From Nitrospirota bacterium (GTDB lineage Bacteria; Nitrospirota; Thermodesulfovibrionia; UBA6902), in contig JACRHD010000021.1 in the NCBI GenBank assembly GCA_016234115.1, positions 62,001-126,000 on the forward strand: a stretch of 64,000 nucleotides of DNA, written 5' to 3'. Under the pieces are notes generated by a model. It did no database searches, had not been told where the DNA came from, and saw only the letters and a list, made by a program, of their open reading frames with translations. The position numbers and the translations under genes are program-made. Shown here piece by piece: positions 52,292 through 61,107 of this stretch (the first letter of the stretch is position 1; every line of letters begins with the position of its first letter).

Positions 52292-52690
52292 ATGAACTTG
52301 CACGAAGAAATAACGAGGACAGCTTATGAACTCTATGAAAGAAGCGGGTGCATCGGAGGCCTGGATTTTGAGAACTGGCTCGAAGCTGAAAGGATAGTGC
52401 TGACAAGACATGCCGGCCAGGTCATAGAGGAACCCGAAGGGGAAGAACTGATGATCGCGGCAGACGAGATCAGTGATGAGGTTGAAGAAAGAGCGCCGGC
52501 ATATGCAGTGAGGGAGATGGAAGATGCAACAGTGGACGAGGAGATGGAGGTGCGGGGCCCGGCCCTCGGCACAAAAGAGGACATGGCTGTGAAGGCAGAA
52601 AAAATCAGACCCGCAAGAACGGCCGCTGCTAAAGGGAAAAAAACGACTGCAAAGAAGACCTTCCAGAAAAGCAGGGAAAAGTTCCACTGA
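52292..52690 (+). CDS. DUF2934-family protein with acidic and Lys/Ala-rich tail
   Basis: The ATG at 52292 has AAGGAGG seven bases upstream. The 132-residue protein starts with the DUF2934 unit (EITRTAYELYERSGCIGGLD and FENWLEAERIVLTRHAGQVI). The middle is acidic and the end (AAAKGKKTTAKKTFQKSREK) is Lys/Ala-rich, as in DNA-binding tails. Function of the family is unknown. It lies 47 bp before the POR gene. Confidence 0.8.
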   Translation: MNLHEEITRTAYELYERSGCIGGLDFENWLEAERIVLTRHAGQVIEEPEGEELMIAADEISDEVEERAPAYAVREMEDATVDEEMEVRGPALGTKEDMAVKAEKIRPARTAAAKGKKTTAKKTFQKSREKFH

Positions 52691-52737
52691 AATCACTGAT
52701 ACTCTGAGGCTTTGACACGTCAAACGAGGAGGATGCT

Positions 52738-55700
52738 GTGAAACGAAAAGCGGTGACGGTCGACGGCTGCACCGCGTGCGCGCACGTTGTGCATGCGGTA
52801 AGTGAAATAATAACTATTTATCCCATAACGCCCTCTTCTCCCATTGCGGAGATCTGTGACGAAAAAACGGCGAAAGGACGGGTGAATATCTGGGGCTCTG
52901 TGCCGAGGGTGAGCCAGATGCAGTCGGAGGCCGGGGTCGCCGGAGCCGTGCACGGCTCGCTCACTACCGGCGCGCTGGCAACGACTATTTCCGCTTCCCA
53001 GGGGCTACTGCTTATTGTCCCCAACATGTATAAGATCGCCGGAGAGCTTACGCCGACCGTCTTCCATATTACCGCACGCTCCCTGGCCTGCCAGGGACTG
53101 TCCATCTTCGGCGACCACTCCGATGTAATGGCGGCCCGTTCAACGGGATTTGCCATGCTCTGCTCAAAGGACGTGCAGGAGGCGATGGATATGGCCCTGA
53201 TCGCCCATGCTGCGACACTCGAATCCCGGATACCCTTTATGCACTTTTTTGACGGCTTCAGAACGTCACACGAGATCCAGAAAATAGAGGAGCTGACCTT
53301 CGACGATATGCGCTCCATGATCGATAACGACCTTGTTATCGCCCACCGGATGAGGGGCTTGACCCCTGACCGTCCTGCGATAAGGGGGACGGCGCAGAAC
53401 CCTGATGTGTATTTTCAGGGAAGGGAGTCGGTCAATAAATATTACTCCGTCACCCCGGAGATCGTGCAGAAGACGATGAACAGGTTTGCGGGTCTCACAG
53501 GCAGGCAGTACAAGCTCTTTGATTACTTCGGCGACCCTAAGGCGGAGCGCGTAATTGTGATTATGGGGTCTGCCGGAGATACGGCGCTCAGCACTATTCA
53601 GGCACTGAATGAAGGCGGTGAAAGGGTGGGGCTCCTGCAAGTCAGGCTTTACCGGCCTTTCTCAAGAGAGGCCTTTGTAAACGCGCTTCCTCCCGGTGTC
53701 AAATCTATCGCCGTCCTGGACCGCACCAAGGAGCCCGGCGCATTGGGCGAGCCTATGTACCTTGATGTAAGGACCGCTGTCGGCGAGGCCATGGAAAAGG
53801 GAGAAACGGACCTCGAAAGATATCCCGCGATTGTAGGAGGCCGCTACGGGCTCGGTTCAAAGGACTTTACTCCAGCCATGGTAAAGGGAGTTATCGACAA
53901 TCTGGCAAAGCCGTCTCCCGTGAACCATTTCACTATCGGCATCAATGACGACGTCGCGCATACGAGCCTTCAATATGACGAGAACTATACGTTACCGGAA
54001 AGCGGGGTATACCGCGCGATGTTCTACGGCCTCGGCGCAGACGGCACCGTAGGGGCCAACAAAAATACCATCAAGATCATCGGTACGGAGACGGACAATT
54101 ATGCCCAGGGGTATTTTGTTTACGATTCCAAGAAATCAGGCGCGATAACAATATCCCATCTGCGGTTCGGAAAAGAAGAGATACACCATCCCTATCTTCT
54201 GCCCAAAGCCAAATTCATAGCGTGCCACAACCCCACCTTCCTGGAGCAATTCGACATGCTGTCAAGGGCCGAGGAGGGCGCCACATTCCTGCTTACGACT
54301 ACGCACAAAAAGGAAGAGGTCTGGGACTCGCTGCCGGTGGAGGTGCAGGAGCGGATTATTTCGGGGAAGATGAAGTTTTATATTATCGACGCCATCTCTC
54401 TTGCAGAGGAGTTAGGGCTCGGTTCGAGGATCAACATGATCATGCAGACCGCGTTCTTTGTCATATCAGGCATACTTCCCGCAGAGGACGCCATAAACGC
54501 CATAAAGGGGCAGATTGAAAAGACGTATAAGAAAAAAGGGACACAGGTGGTGGAGATGAATTATGCAGCGGTGGACAAGGCGGTTCGCAATATTGTGGAA
54601 GTGCCGGTGCCGGCCGCCGCGACCGGCAAAATACATATGCGGCCCCCGGTGCCCGTGCATGCGCCTGAGTTCGTTCAGAACGTTACGGCGAAGATGATTG
54701 AGGGCAAGGGCGATTCGCTGCCTGTGTCGGCAATACCTTCCGACGGCACATGGCCCACCGGGACCACGCAGTATGAAAAGAGGAATATAGGCGTCCATGT
54801 CCCGATCTGGGAGCCTGATGTCTGCATCCAGTGCGGACAGTGCTCCTTTGTATGTCCGCACGCGACTATACGGATAAAGGCGTATGACCCGGCCTTGCTT
54901 AAAAACGCGCCGAAGGATTTCAGGTCCGCTGATGCAAAGGGCAAGGAGCTCGCCGGCCTCAAATTTACCGTACAGGTCGCGCCGGAGGACTGCACGGGGT
55001 GCGGCTCCTGCGTCTATATGTGCCCGGCACACAAGAAGGATGAACGGGGGGAAAAGATACCGGATTTCAAGGCGATAAACATGCGCCCCCAGGGGCCGGT
55101 CCGGCTGCGTGAAGTGGAGAATTACGATTTCTTCCTGGCCCTCCCCGACACCGACCCCTTAAGGTTCAATCCCTCAACTGTTAAAGGAAGCCAGTTTCTG
55201 AGACCTCTTTTTGAATATCACAGCTCGTGCGCGGGATGCGGGGAAACGCCTTATATCAAGCTGCTCACCCAACTGTTCGGGGACCGGCTGCTCATTGCAA
55301 ATGCCACCGGCTGCTCCTCGATCTATGGAGGGAACCTGCCGACTACGCCTTATACAAAGGGGGGAGACGGAAGAGGGCCAGCGTGGGCCAATTCACTCTT
55401 TGAAGACAATGCCGAGTTCGGCTTCGGCATGAGGCAGACAGTGGACAAGTTCTACTCGCAGGCCCTTGAACTGCTGGACAGGCTCGGCTCCGACCCGGCG
55501 TATACTGACGCGAGGGAGCTCTTCGAGTTGATTGGCCGGGCTGATCAGTCCACCCGTGAAGGCGTCGAGAAGCAAAGGGTCCGTATCGTCCAATTAAAAA
55601 ATAGACTCTCAAAAGAAATTTCCGCTGATGCAAAAAGTCTCTTGTCATTGGCTGATTATCTAATAAAAAAATCCGTCTGGGCCATCGGCGGCGACGGCTG

Positions 55701-56319
55701 GGCCTATGACATCGGATACGGCGGGCTGGACCATGTGCTGGCCTCCGGAGAAAATATCAACATCATGATCCTCGATACTGAGGTCTACTCAAACACCGGC
55801 GGTCAGATGTCCAAGTCTACACCAATGGGCGCAATGGCGAAATTTGCCGCGGGCGGCAAGAGGACGCCGAAGAAGAATATCGGGACGATTATGATGACCT
55901 ACGGCAGTGTTTATGTGGCAAAGGTCGCCTTCGGCGCCAACCCGGCGCACACGGTCAAGGTCATGCTTGAGGCCGAGGCCTTCAACGGCCCGGCGCTGAT
56001 CATCGCCTATTCCACCTGTATAGCCCAGGGCATCGATATGAGCAAAGGCATCGAAGAGCAGAGGCGCGCCGTGCAATGCGGGCACTGGCCCCTGTACCGC
56101 TTCAATCCCGCGCTTGAAAAGCAGGGCAAAAACCCTTTGATAATCGACAGCGGTGAGCCGACTATCTCCTTTGAAGAGTACGCCTACAGGGAAAACCGCT
56201 ACCGGGTACTGAGGTCTGAAAACCCCGAGTTGGCCACAGAGCTCATGAAACTTGCGGAGGCTAACGTTAAAAGGAGATGGAAGTTTTTGCAGCACCTTGC
56301 AAAGTGGAGTCCCCAATAG
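52738..56319 (+). CDS. nifJ: Pyruvate:ferredoxin (flavodoxin) oxidoreductase
   Basis: The GTG at 52738 follows GAGGAGG. The 1193-residue single chain has the PFOR order: pyrimidine-binding domain (ITPSSPIAEICDEKTAKGRV), transketolase-like C-terminal unit, gamma domain, EKR region, two [4Fe-4S] motifs (CIQCGQCSFVCPH and CTGCGSCVYMCPA), and TPP domain with SSCAGCGETPYIKLLTQLFG and GDGWAYDIGYGGLDHV. It converts pyruvate and CoA to acetyl-CoA, CO2 and reduced ferredoxin in the cytoplasm. The long one-chain form is typical of anaerobes. Reduced ferredoxin could feed the NfnAB pair near 60-62 kb. Confidence 0.95.
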   Translation: MKRKAVTVDGCTACAHVVHAVSEIITIYPITPSSPIAEICDEKTAKGRVNIWGSVPRVSQMQSEAGVAGAVHGSLTTGALATTISASQGLLLIVPNMYKIAGELTPTVFHITARSLACQGLSIFGDHSDVMAARSTGFAMLCSKDVQEAMDMALIAHAATLESRIPFMHFFDGFRTSHEIQKIEELTFDDMRSMIDNDLVIAHRMRGLTPDRPAIRGTAQNPDVYFQGRESVNKYYSVTPEIVQKTMNRFAGLTGRQYKLFDYFGDPKAERVIVIMGSAGDTALSTIQALNEGGERVGLLQVRLYRPFSREAFVNALPPGVKSIAVLDRTKEPGALGEPMYLDVRTAVGEAMEKGETDLERYPAIVGGRYGLGSKDFTPAMVKGVIDNLAKPSPVNHFTIGINDDVAHTSLQYDENYTLPESGVYRAMFYGLGADGTVGANKNTIKIIGTETDNYAQGYFVYDSKKSGAITISHLRFGKEEIHHPYLLPKAKFIACHNPTFLEQFDMLSRAEEGATFLLTTTHKKEEVWDSLPVEVQERIISGKMKFYIIDAISLAEELGLGSRINMIMQTAFFVISGILPAEDAINAIKGQIEKTYKKKGTQVVEMNYAAVDKAVRNIVEVPVPAAATGKIHMRPPVPVHAPEFVQNVTAKMIEGKGDSLPVSAIPSDGTWPTGTTQYEKRNIGVHVPIWEPDVCIQCGQCSFVCPHATIRIKAYDPALLKNAPKDFRSADAKGKELAGLKFTVQVAPEDCTGCGSCVYMCPAHKKDERGEKIPDFKAINMRPQGPVRLREVENYDFFLALPDTDPLRFNPSTVKGSQFLRPLFEYHSSCAGCGETPYIKLLTQLFGDRLLIANATGCSSIYGGNLPTTPYTKGGDGRGPAWANSLFEDNAEFGFGMRQTVDKFYSQALELLDRLGSDPAYTDARELFELIGRADQSTREGVEKQRVRIVQLKNRLSKEISADAKSLLSLADYLIKKSVWAIGGDGWAYDIGYGGLDHVLASGENINIMILDTEVYSNTGGQMSKSTPMGAMAKFAAGGKRTPKKNIGTIMMTYGSVYVAKVAFGANPAHTVKVMLEAEAFNGPALIIAYSTCIAQGIDMSKGIEEQRRAVQCGHWPLYRFNPALEKQGKNPLIIDSGEPTISFEEYAYRENRYRVLRSENPELATELMKLAEANVKRRWKFLQHLAKWSPQ

Positions 56320-56320
56320 T

Positions 56321-56400
56321 GACAAGTAACAAGTGACAAGTGACGGGTAACCAGGGGAAACAACTCGTAACATGTTACTCGTCACTTGTTACTAACATAT
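56321..56400. repeat. Near-repeat hairpin after the POR gene
   Basis: AGTAACAAGTGACAAGTGAC on the left pairs with GTAACATGTTACTCGTCACT then TGTTACT on the right. The repeat unit GTGACAA is varied. The same composition is seen at 61027-61102. Confidence 0.6.
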
Positions 56401-56415
56401 CAGGAGGTTACTCAA

Positions 56416-56862
56416 ATGGCCCTTAAAATATCCAGTCCGGCATTCGGGCAAAATGAAAATATACCAGCCAAATATACGTGCGACGGAAATGATATCAATC
56501 CACCTCTCATTATTGACGGGGTCCCTGAAAAGGCAAAGTCCCTGGCGCTGATAATGGACGACCCGGACGCCCCGATGGGGACCTTTGTCCACTGGGTCGT
56601 ATGGAATATCGATCCGAAGACAAAGGAGATCAAAGAGAACTCCGCGCCCAGGGGCGCTCAACAGGGTACGACTGATTTCAGGAGGCGCGATTACGGAGGC
56701 CCCTGCCCGCCCTCCGGCGTCCACAGATACTTCTTCAAACTCTACGCCCTCGATGCCCCTTTGGCCGTGGGCACCGGAGCAAAGAAGACCGACCTGGAAA
56801 AAGCGATGAAAGGACACATCCTCGCGGAGGCGCAGTTGGTTGGGTTGTATAAGAGGTCGTAG
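56416..56862 (+). CDS. YbhB/YbcL-family PEBP-like protein
   Basis: From the ATG at 56416 (AGGAGGT eight bases upstream) the protein has about 148 residues. The conserved PEBP signatures are FGQNENIPAKYTCDGNDINP, LIMDDPDAPMGTFVHWVVWN and PPSGVHRYFFKLYALDAPL. These proteins bind small phosphate groups; the bacterial role is unsettled. The TAG stop comes from the palindrome at 56859-56885. An upstream ATG at 56386 lies in repeat sequence and is rejected. Confidence 0.88.
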   Translation: MALKISSPAFGQNENIPAKYTCDGNDINPPLIIDGVPEKAKSLALIMDDPDAPMGTFVHWVVWNIDPKTKEIKENSAPRGAQQGTTDFRRRDYGGPCPPSGVHRYFFKLYALDAPLAVGTGAKKTDLEKAMKGHILAEAQLVGLYKRS

Positions 56863-56885
56863 GGGCGAGGCGACCTCGCCCCTAC
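56859..56885. repeat. GTAGGGGCG palindrome (copy 5 of 6) that supplies a stop codon
   Basis: GTAGGGGCGAGGCGACCTCG continues CCCCTAC, a perfect 27-bp palindrome. Its TAG at 56860-56862 ends the PEBP-like gene. Confidence 0.75.
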
Positions 56886-56891
56886 GACAGT

Positions 56892-58409
56892 TTATTCCCT
56901 CACCGCCCCAAGCATCTCCCTGCACTCCTCCGCCTCGGTCATCTTTCCCCTCTTTTCATACCCGGTAATCAGTATCTTCAGCTTCTTCGCAAGCACCCTT
57001 ATAATGTTCTCCCTGTAATCCACCTCGGCCTCCTGCTTCAGCAATCTCATCAGCGACTTCACCCTGAACCTGTCCATAGCGGGATATCTCCGCGAAAGCT
57101 GATCTTCATGCCCGCCGTATTTGATGACGGAGAGAGACGGTTCAAGGCCCACGGGGTGATGCCGGGATATTTTAAGCCACAGGTCGTAGTCTTCGCAGAC
57201 AGGCAGGGCTTCGTCGAACAGCCCGTATTTTTCGAGCAGTGTCTTTTTAACAAGCACACCCGAAGGCGACACGAGACAGCGTTCAAGCGACGGGCCCCAT
57301 ATCCAGCCTTCAGGTTTCTTATGGTGCCTGCACGGATTGACCCGCGACCCGTTTCGTATCCAGGCCTCTTCTGACTGAAGTATGTGGTAGAAAGGGAATT
57401 GTTTCAGGTAGGAAACCTGGTTCTTCAGCTTGTCCTTCTCCCAGCAGTCGTCGGAATCTAAAAAGGCTATCCATTCGGAATTCGCGCGTTTGACGCCTTC
57501 ATTCCTTGCACGCGAAGGGCCTGAATTGCGGGACAGGAAGACAGGCGTGACCTTTTTGCCGTAGCTCTTCAGGACGTCCCGTGTTTCATTGTCGGAGCAG
57601 TCGTCGACAATGATAATTTCATCCGGCATATGTGATTGGGACAGAACAGAATCGATTGAACGCTTTATCGTGTCCGGGCGGTTAAAAACCGGGATGACCA
57701 CTGTTATCCCGGCAGAGTTGTCGCCTGAAAAGCTGAAGATGTCCGCCATTTTTTTTGTAAACAAAGCAAGGTTCTCATTAAAATCCCGGCGCGTGTCATC
57801 GTCCGAATAATCCGTGCCGAATTTCAGACAATGAAAGCTGACGCCGGACCCGCTGAAAACCTTCGCCTGAGAAAAGCATTCCATATCAACGGCATCGTAT
57901 TTCCCCCCTCTTTGGAAAAGAGGGGCTGGGGGAGTTATTTCAAAAATTCCCCACTTCCCGTTGCAATGCTTCGCAGCAACGGGAGCCCGGCCCCCCTTTG
58001 CCAAAGGGGGGGATATGCTCAATAATGAATGGACATCCACTATCTTTTCATCGAACGGAACCGGGAGCCTCATATCGAGCTCTATCTCTTCACCGCTTTC
58101 GTTCATCACATGACGCGGTCTTAGCCATTCACCGAGGCGCTGTCCCCGGTCCATAACGCCGCAGGTCCCGATATTGACGACAAAGAGAGGCATCAGGTTG
58201 TCGAGTATCCAGCGCGCTGCCTCAGCGCTTGCATCAGGTCCGGCCCCTGTAGTCAGTACGAGAATGCCGGCGTTCAACCGCGCCTGCCCCTTAAGCGCCC
58301 CTGCTTTCAGCGCCTCGAGCGAATGCGCCGGTATGCCCTTTGATAAAAAAAAATCTTTCGGGACTTCCTTTTTGAGCGCGATAGTAATGACAAGCCTTAT
58401 GCCCTTCAT
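56892..58409 (-). CDS. Nucleoside phosphorylase/nucleosidase-like domain fused to GT2, with palindrome insertion
   Basis: A 505-residue two-domain protein. Residues 1-230 look like the PNP/MTA-nucleosidase fold: ALKKEVPKDF (acidic start), TTGAGPDASAEAARW, NIGTCGVMDRG, DAVDMECFSQAKVF (VEMEG-like motif) and LKFGTDYSDDDTRRDF. Residues 131-171 are encoded by an in-frame palindromic repeat and break the fold between NESGEEIEL and DAVDMECF. Residues 234-505 are a GT2 (ITVVIPVFNRPDTIKRSIDS, AFLDSDDCWEKDKL with DSD, then VCEDYDLWLKISRHHP). It overlaps bpt by 4 bp (ATGA), so the two genes are coupled. The fusion is unusual, and the nucleosidase part may be inactive because of the insertion. Confidence 0.8.
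   Translation of the reverse strand: MKGIRLVITIALKKEVPKDFFLSKGIPAHSLEALKAGALKGQARLNAGILVLTTGAGPDASAEAARWILDNLMPLFVVNIGTCGVMDRGQRLGEWLRPRHVMNESGEEIELDMRLPVPFDEKIVDVHSLLSISPPLAKGGRAPVAAKHCNGKWGIFEITPPAPLFQRGGKYDAVDMECFSQAKVFSGSGVSFHCLKFGTDYSDDDTRRDFNENLALFTKKMADIFSFSGDNSAGITVVIPVFNRPDTIKRSIDSVLSQSHMPDEIIIVDDCSDNETRDVLKSYGKKVTPVFLSRNSGPSRARNEGVKRANSEWIAFLDSDDCWEKDKLKNQVSYLKQFPFYHILQSEEAWIRNGSRVNPCRHHKKPEGWIWGPSLERCLVSPSGVLVKKTLLEKYGLFDEALPVCEDYDLWLKISRHHPVGLEPSLSVIKYGGHEDQLSRRYPAMDRFRVKSLMRLLKQEAEVDYRENIIRVLAKKLKILITGYEKRGKMTEAEECREMLGAVRE
57901..58014. repeat. In-frame palindromic element inside the nucleosidase domain
   Basis: About 114 bp (38 codons) made of CCCCCCTCTTTGGAAAAGAG-type palindrome, a core palindrome CCCGTTGC...GCAACGGG, and CCCCCCTTTGCCAAAGGGGG. 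It has no stop on the minus strand and encodes PPLAKGG and PAPLFQRGG. It is related in layout to 52091-52194. Confidence 0.75.
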
Positions 58410-59131
58410 CGGTCTTTCAGAAATTCAATCCACTCCCCGTTGACGTAAACCCGGTTGGGGCGAAAATGTTTTTTGTAGGACATCTTCCGGTTCTCTTCAA
58501 TATAAAATCCGAGGTAGTAATATTTCTTGCCCATAGAACCGGCAAGGGATATTTCCTGCAGAACGCTGAATACTCCCGGCCTTCTGTCGAGGTAACCGGT
58601 ATCGTAGTAGAAATAATTTGAAGACAGGGCATCCTCAGCCTCATCGACGATGCCCACGGCAATGAGCTTGCCGCCGATATAATAATTCATCTCGATTATA
58701 TGATCGTATCCCGCGTGAAGGGTGAAGAGCGCGGAGAAAGGGTCTCCGCCTTTGCCGTCTATGCCGTTTGCATGTTTGCGGCTCAGGTATTCTTCATAAA
58801 GCATGACCTTTTCGGTTGAAAGGGAAGGACTGGGACGAATTTCAATCCGGACATCTTTATTGTTCCTCAGGGTCCTTTTCTGGCCCGCGCTCATTATGAA
58901 ACTCCCGGTTTCAAGGCGCAGGGGTTTACACGCCGAACAGTCTTTGCAAACGTTACGATAGAAGACATGTCCCGCCCGCCTGTAGCCCCGGGCCAGAAGC
59001 TCATGATACTTTTCCGTTTGCCCGGGAGCGGGAATAATATATTCCGATGTGGAAATTCTTCCGTCTTCGAAATAGGGACATTGGGAATCATACTCAAATA
59101 TGCGCGGTTGCTGAGGCGGTCTTATCTTCAT
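58406..59131 (-). CDS. bpt: Aspartate/glutamate leucyltransferase (Bpt, ATE-like)
   Basis: A 241-residue protein from the ATG at 59131 (a TTG six bases upstream is an alternative). Features are CPYFEDGRISTSEYIIP, RAGHVFYRNVCKDCSACKPL (Cys cluster), QKRTLRNNKDVRIEIRPSPS and YYDTGYLDRRPGVFSVLQEI. Bpt transfers leucine to N-terminal Asp/Glu of substrate proteins, marking them for ClpAP-type degradation. Gene and protein length fit the family. It is translationally coupled to the nucleosidase-GT2 fusion, with no obvious functional link. Confidence 0.92.
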   Translation of the reverse strand: MKIRPPQQPRIFEYDSQCPYFEDGRISTSEYIIPAPGQTEKYHELLARGYRRAGHVFYRNVCKDCSACKPLRLETGSFIMSAGQKRTLRNNKDVRIEIRPSPSLSTEKVMLYEEYLSRKHANGIDGKGGDPFSALFTLHAGYDHIIEMNYYIGGKLIAVGIVDEAEDALSSNYFYYDTGYLDRRPGVFSVLQEISLAGSMGKKYYYLGFYIEENRKMSYKKHFRPNRVYVNGEWIEFLKDR

Positions 59132-59220
59132 GTACAAAATATTTTTGAAAACGGGTAAAATTGTTATGCTCTTATATCATAACAGTTGAGGGGCTGAAAT
59201 CCACAAGACTTCGTCGCAGA

Positions 59221-59403
59221 GGCGCAAGGGGGAGACTGCTACGGAATTTCTATACGACACCTATTCAAAAGAACCTTTGCAGGACAGAAAAATATAATTA
59301 TTAAAGATACAAAAGAGCGCAGAAGCAAAAATGTTAAGATGGTGTTTGTCGATTATAGAAATTCCGTAGCAGGCTCCCCTTTGCGCCTGTAAAGATGTTA
59401 ACC
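59221..59403. mobile_element. MITE-like element, copy 2 (no transposase)
   Basis: Left end GGCGCAAGGGGGAGACTGCT then GGAATTTCTATACGACACC; right end GGTGTTTGTCGATTATAGAA then ATTCCGTAGCAGGC and CCCCTTTGCGCC, followed by TGTAAAGATGTTAACC. The ends match copy 1 at 49333-49533 in reverse orientation, and the inner part is AT-rich with partial similarity to copy 1. No ORF is inside. It sits between bpt and comF starts. Confidence 0.65.
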
Positions 59404-59436
59404 GGGATTTATGATGTTTGAAAGTTAATTACAGCC

Positions 59437-60135
59437 ATGATAAACACATTCCTGAACATGCTCTTCCCCGAGACATGCCCGGTATGCGGCGGGCCCGCGA
59501 GAGACCATTATACGGCGCCTGTTTGCCAGGGCTGCTGGAGGAAAATTTCGCCATATCAGGGGCCTGCATGCCGGAGATGCGGTAAGCCCCTTGTTTCAGA
59601 TGTTTCCACTAAATGCGGGGAATGTCTTCAGGACGAGCCTTTCTTTACACATGCCGTGAGCTTCGGGCTTTACGAGGGTGTATTGAGAAAGGCAATCGGC
59701 CTGCTGAAATATCACAATGTCAACCGGCTTTCAAGGCCTTTATCTGATATAATGTTATCGGTCTGTATGCCTTCTGTCGATGCTGTCGTCCCGGTCCCGC
59801 TGCACGAAAGGCGTCTGAGGCGGAGAGAGTTCAACCAGTCCGCCCTTCTTGCCAAGTATCTGGCAAGAAGTCTTGGGACGTCCGTGATTCTCAACTGCCT
59901 CGTCAAGATCAGGGACACAACGCCGCAGGTGGGCCTCAGGTCGCATGACAGGAGGAAAAACCTTAGGAATGCCTTTGAGGTCCGGAGGCCTGACCTGATA
60001 GAAAGGAAAGATATCATGCTTGTAGACGATGTAGTAACAACAGGCGCGACTGTCGGAGAATGTTCACGCGCGCTGAAGAAAGCGGGCGCTGAAAATATTT
60101 ATGTATTAACGCTTGCACACGGCATGATGGAGTAG
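59437..60135 (+). CDS. comF: ComF-family phosphoribosyltransferase-like protein
   Basis: A 232-residue ComF-like protein. The N-terminal Cys pairs (CPVCGG, CQGCW, CRRCGKP, CGECLQ) form a zinc-binding zone. The phosphoribosyltransferase part has VPVPLHERRLRRREFNQSAL and the PRPP loop IMLVDDVVTTGATVGECSRA. ComF helps DNA uptake in competent bacteria; other family members are less clear. Start supported by family alignment; SD is not strong. Confidence 0.88.
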   Translation: MINTFLNMLFPETCPVCGGPARDHYTAPVCQGCWRKISPYQGPACRRCGKPLVSDVSTKCGECLQDEPFFTHAVSFGLYEGVLRKAIGLLKYHNVNRLSRPLSDIMLSVCMPSVDAVVPVPLHERRLRRREFNQSALLAKYLARSLGTSVILNCLVKIRDTTPQVGLRSHDRRKNLRNAFEVRRPDLIERKDIMLVDDVVTTGATVGECSRALKKAGAENIYVLTLAHGMME

Positions 60136-60156
60136 TATAATTAGCACCGATACAAC

Positions 60157-60184
60157 GTAGGGGCGTATTGCAATACGCCCCTGC
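60157..60184. repeat. GTAGGGGCG palindrome (copy 6 of 6)
   Basis: GTAGGGGCGTATTGCAATAC continues GCCCCTGC, one mismatch in the arm. It lies 13 bp before the start of the nfnA-like gene. Confidence 0.7.
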
Positions 60185-60197
60185 ATAACAAAACACC

Positions 60198-61046
60198 ATG
60201 TTCCCGATATTAAACAAAACTAAAATAGCCCCGCTGGTGGACGAGATGACGATCAAAGCCCCTAATATTGCCGCCCACGCAAAGGCCGGAAATTTCGTTG
60301 TCCTTAGGATACATGAGAAGGGCGAACGGATCCCCCTGACCATTGCCGACACGGATAAACAGGCCGGTACTATCACCCTGCTCTTTCAGAAGATCGGCAA
60401 GACAACGGTGGAATTAGGAAGGATGGAGCCGGGCGAATCCATCAGGGACATCGCGGGACCTCTCGGGCACCCGACCCCGATAACCCAATACGGACACTGT
60501 GTCCTCGTCGGCGGAGGAATTGGTTCGGCCACACTTTATCCCGTCCTGAAGGCGTTGAAAGACGCGGAGAACAAAACCACCATAATCCTCGGGGCGCGGA
60601 CCAAAGAGCTTCTTGTATGGGAAGATAAATTCGGCGCGCTTGCCGATGAGATGCTGCCTACCACAGACGACGGGAGTTCCGGCAGAAAAGGCCTTGTCAC
60701 AGAGGCGCTGAAAGAGGTAATCGAGAAGGGACCGGTTGATCTGGTAATCGCCGTAGGTCCTATCAGGATGATGAAGGCGGTCTCGGACCTTACCAGGCCG
60801 CACGCGATAAAAACCATAGTGAGCCTTAACCCCGTAATGGTCGAGGGCACGGGAATGTGCGGGGCCTGCAGGGTGACCATCGGCGGGAAGACAAGGTTCG
60901 CGTGCGTCGACGGCCCGGAGTTTGACGCACACGAGGTAGATTTTCAGGAACTTGAAAGACGCCTGAGTTTCTATAAAAATGAAGAGCAACAGGCGCTGCA
61001 TTTATTCTTGAGGAGAAGGAAGAGAAAAGTAACGAGTAACACGTGA
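60198..61046 (+). CDS. nfnA: NfnA-like FAD/NAD(P)-binding reductase subunit
   Basis: A 282-residue sulfide-dehydrogenase/NfnA type flavoprotein. An FAD-binding beta-barrel (residues 1-95) is followed by an NAD(P) domain (HCVLVGGGIGSATLYPVLKA). The C-terminal cluster motif MCGACRVTIGGKTRFACVDG binds a [2Fe-2S] cluster. It pairs with the GltD-like subunit 61 bp downstream. In NfnAB the complex links NADPH, NADH and ferredoxin. The start lies right after a repeat, without a good SD. Confidence 0.88.
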   Translation: MFPILNKTKIAPLVDEMTIKAPNIAAHAKAGNFVVLRIHEKGERIPLTIADTDKQAGTITLLFQKIGKTTVELGRMEPGESIRDIAGPLGHPTPITQYGHCVLVGGGIGSATLYPVLKALKDAENKTTIILGARTKELLVWEDKFGALADEMLPTTDDGSSGRKGLVTEALKEVIEKGPVDLVIAVGPIRMMKAVSDLTRPHAIKTIVSLNPVMVEGTGMCGACRVTIGGKTRFACVDGPEFDAHEVDFQELERRLSFYKNEEQQALHLFLRRRKRKVTSNT

Positions 61047-61102
61047 CAAGTGACGGGAATGGCCCTTTACTCGTTACTCGTCACCAGTCACTCGTCACTG
61101 TT
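61027..61102. repeat. Near-repeat hairpin between nfnA- and nfnB-like genes
   Basis: AGTAACGAGTAACACGTGAC and AAGTGACGGG pair with TTTACTCGTTACTCGTCACC and AGTCACTCGTCACT. The hairpin overlaps the 3' end of the upstream gene and ends 6 bases before the next ATG, so it could affect translation of the second subunit. Confidence 0.6.
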
Positions 61103-61107
61103 TTCAT

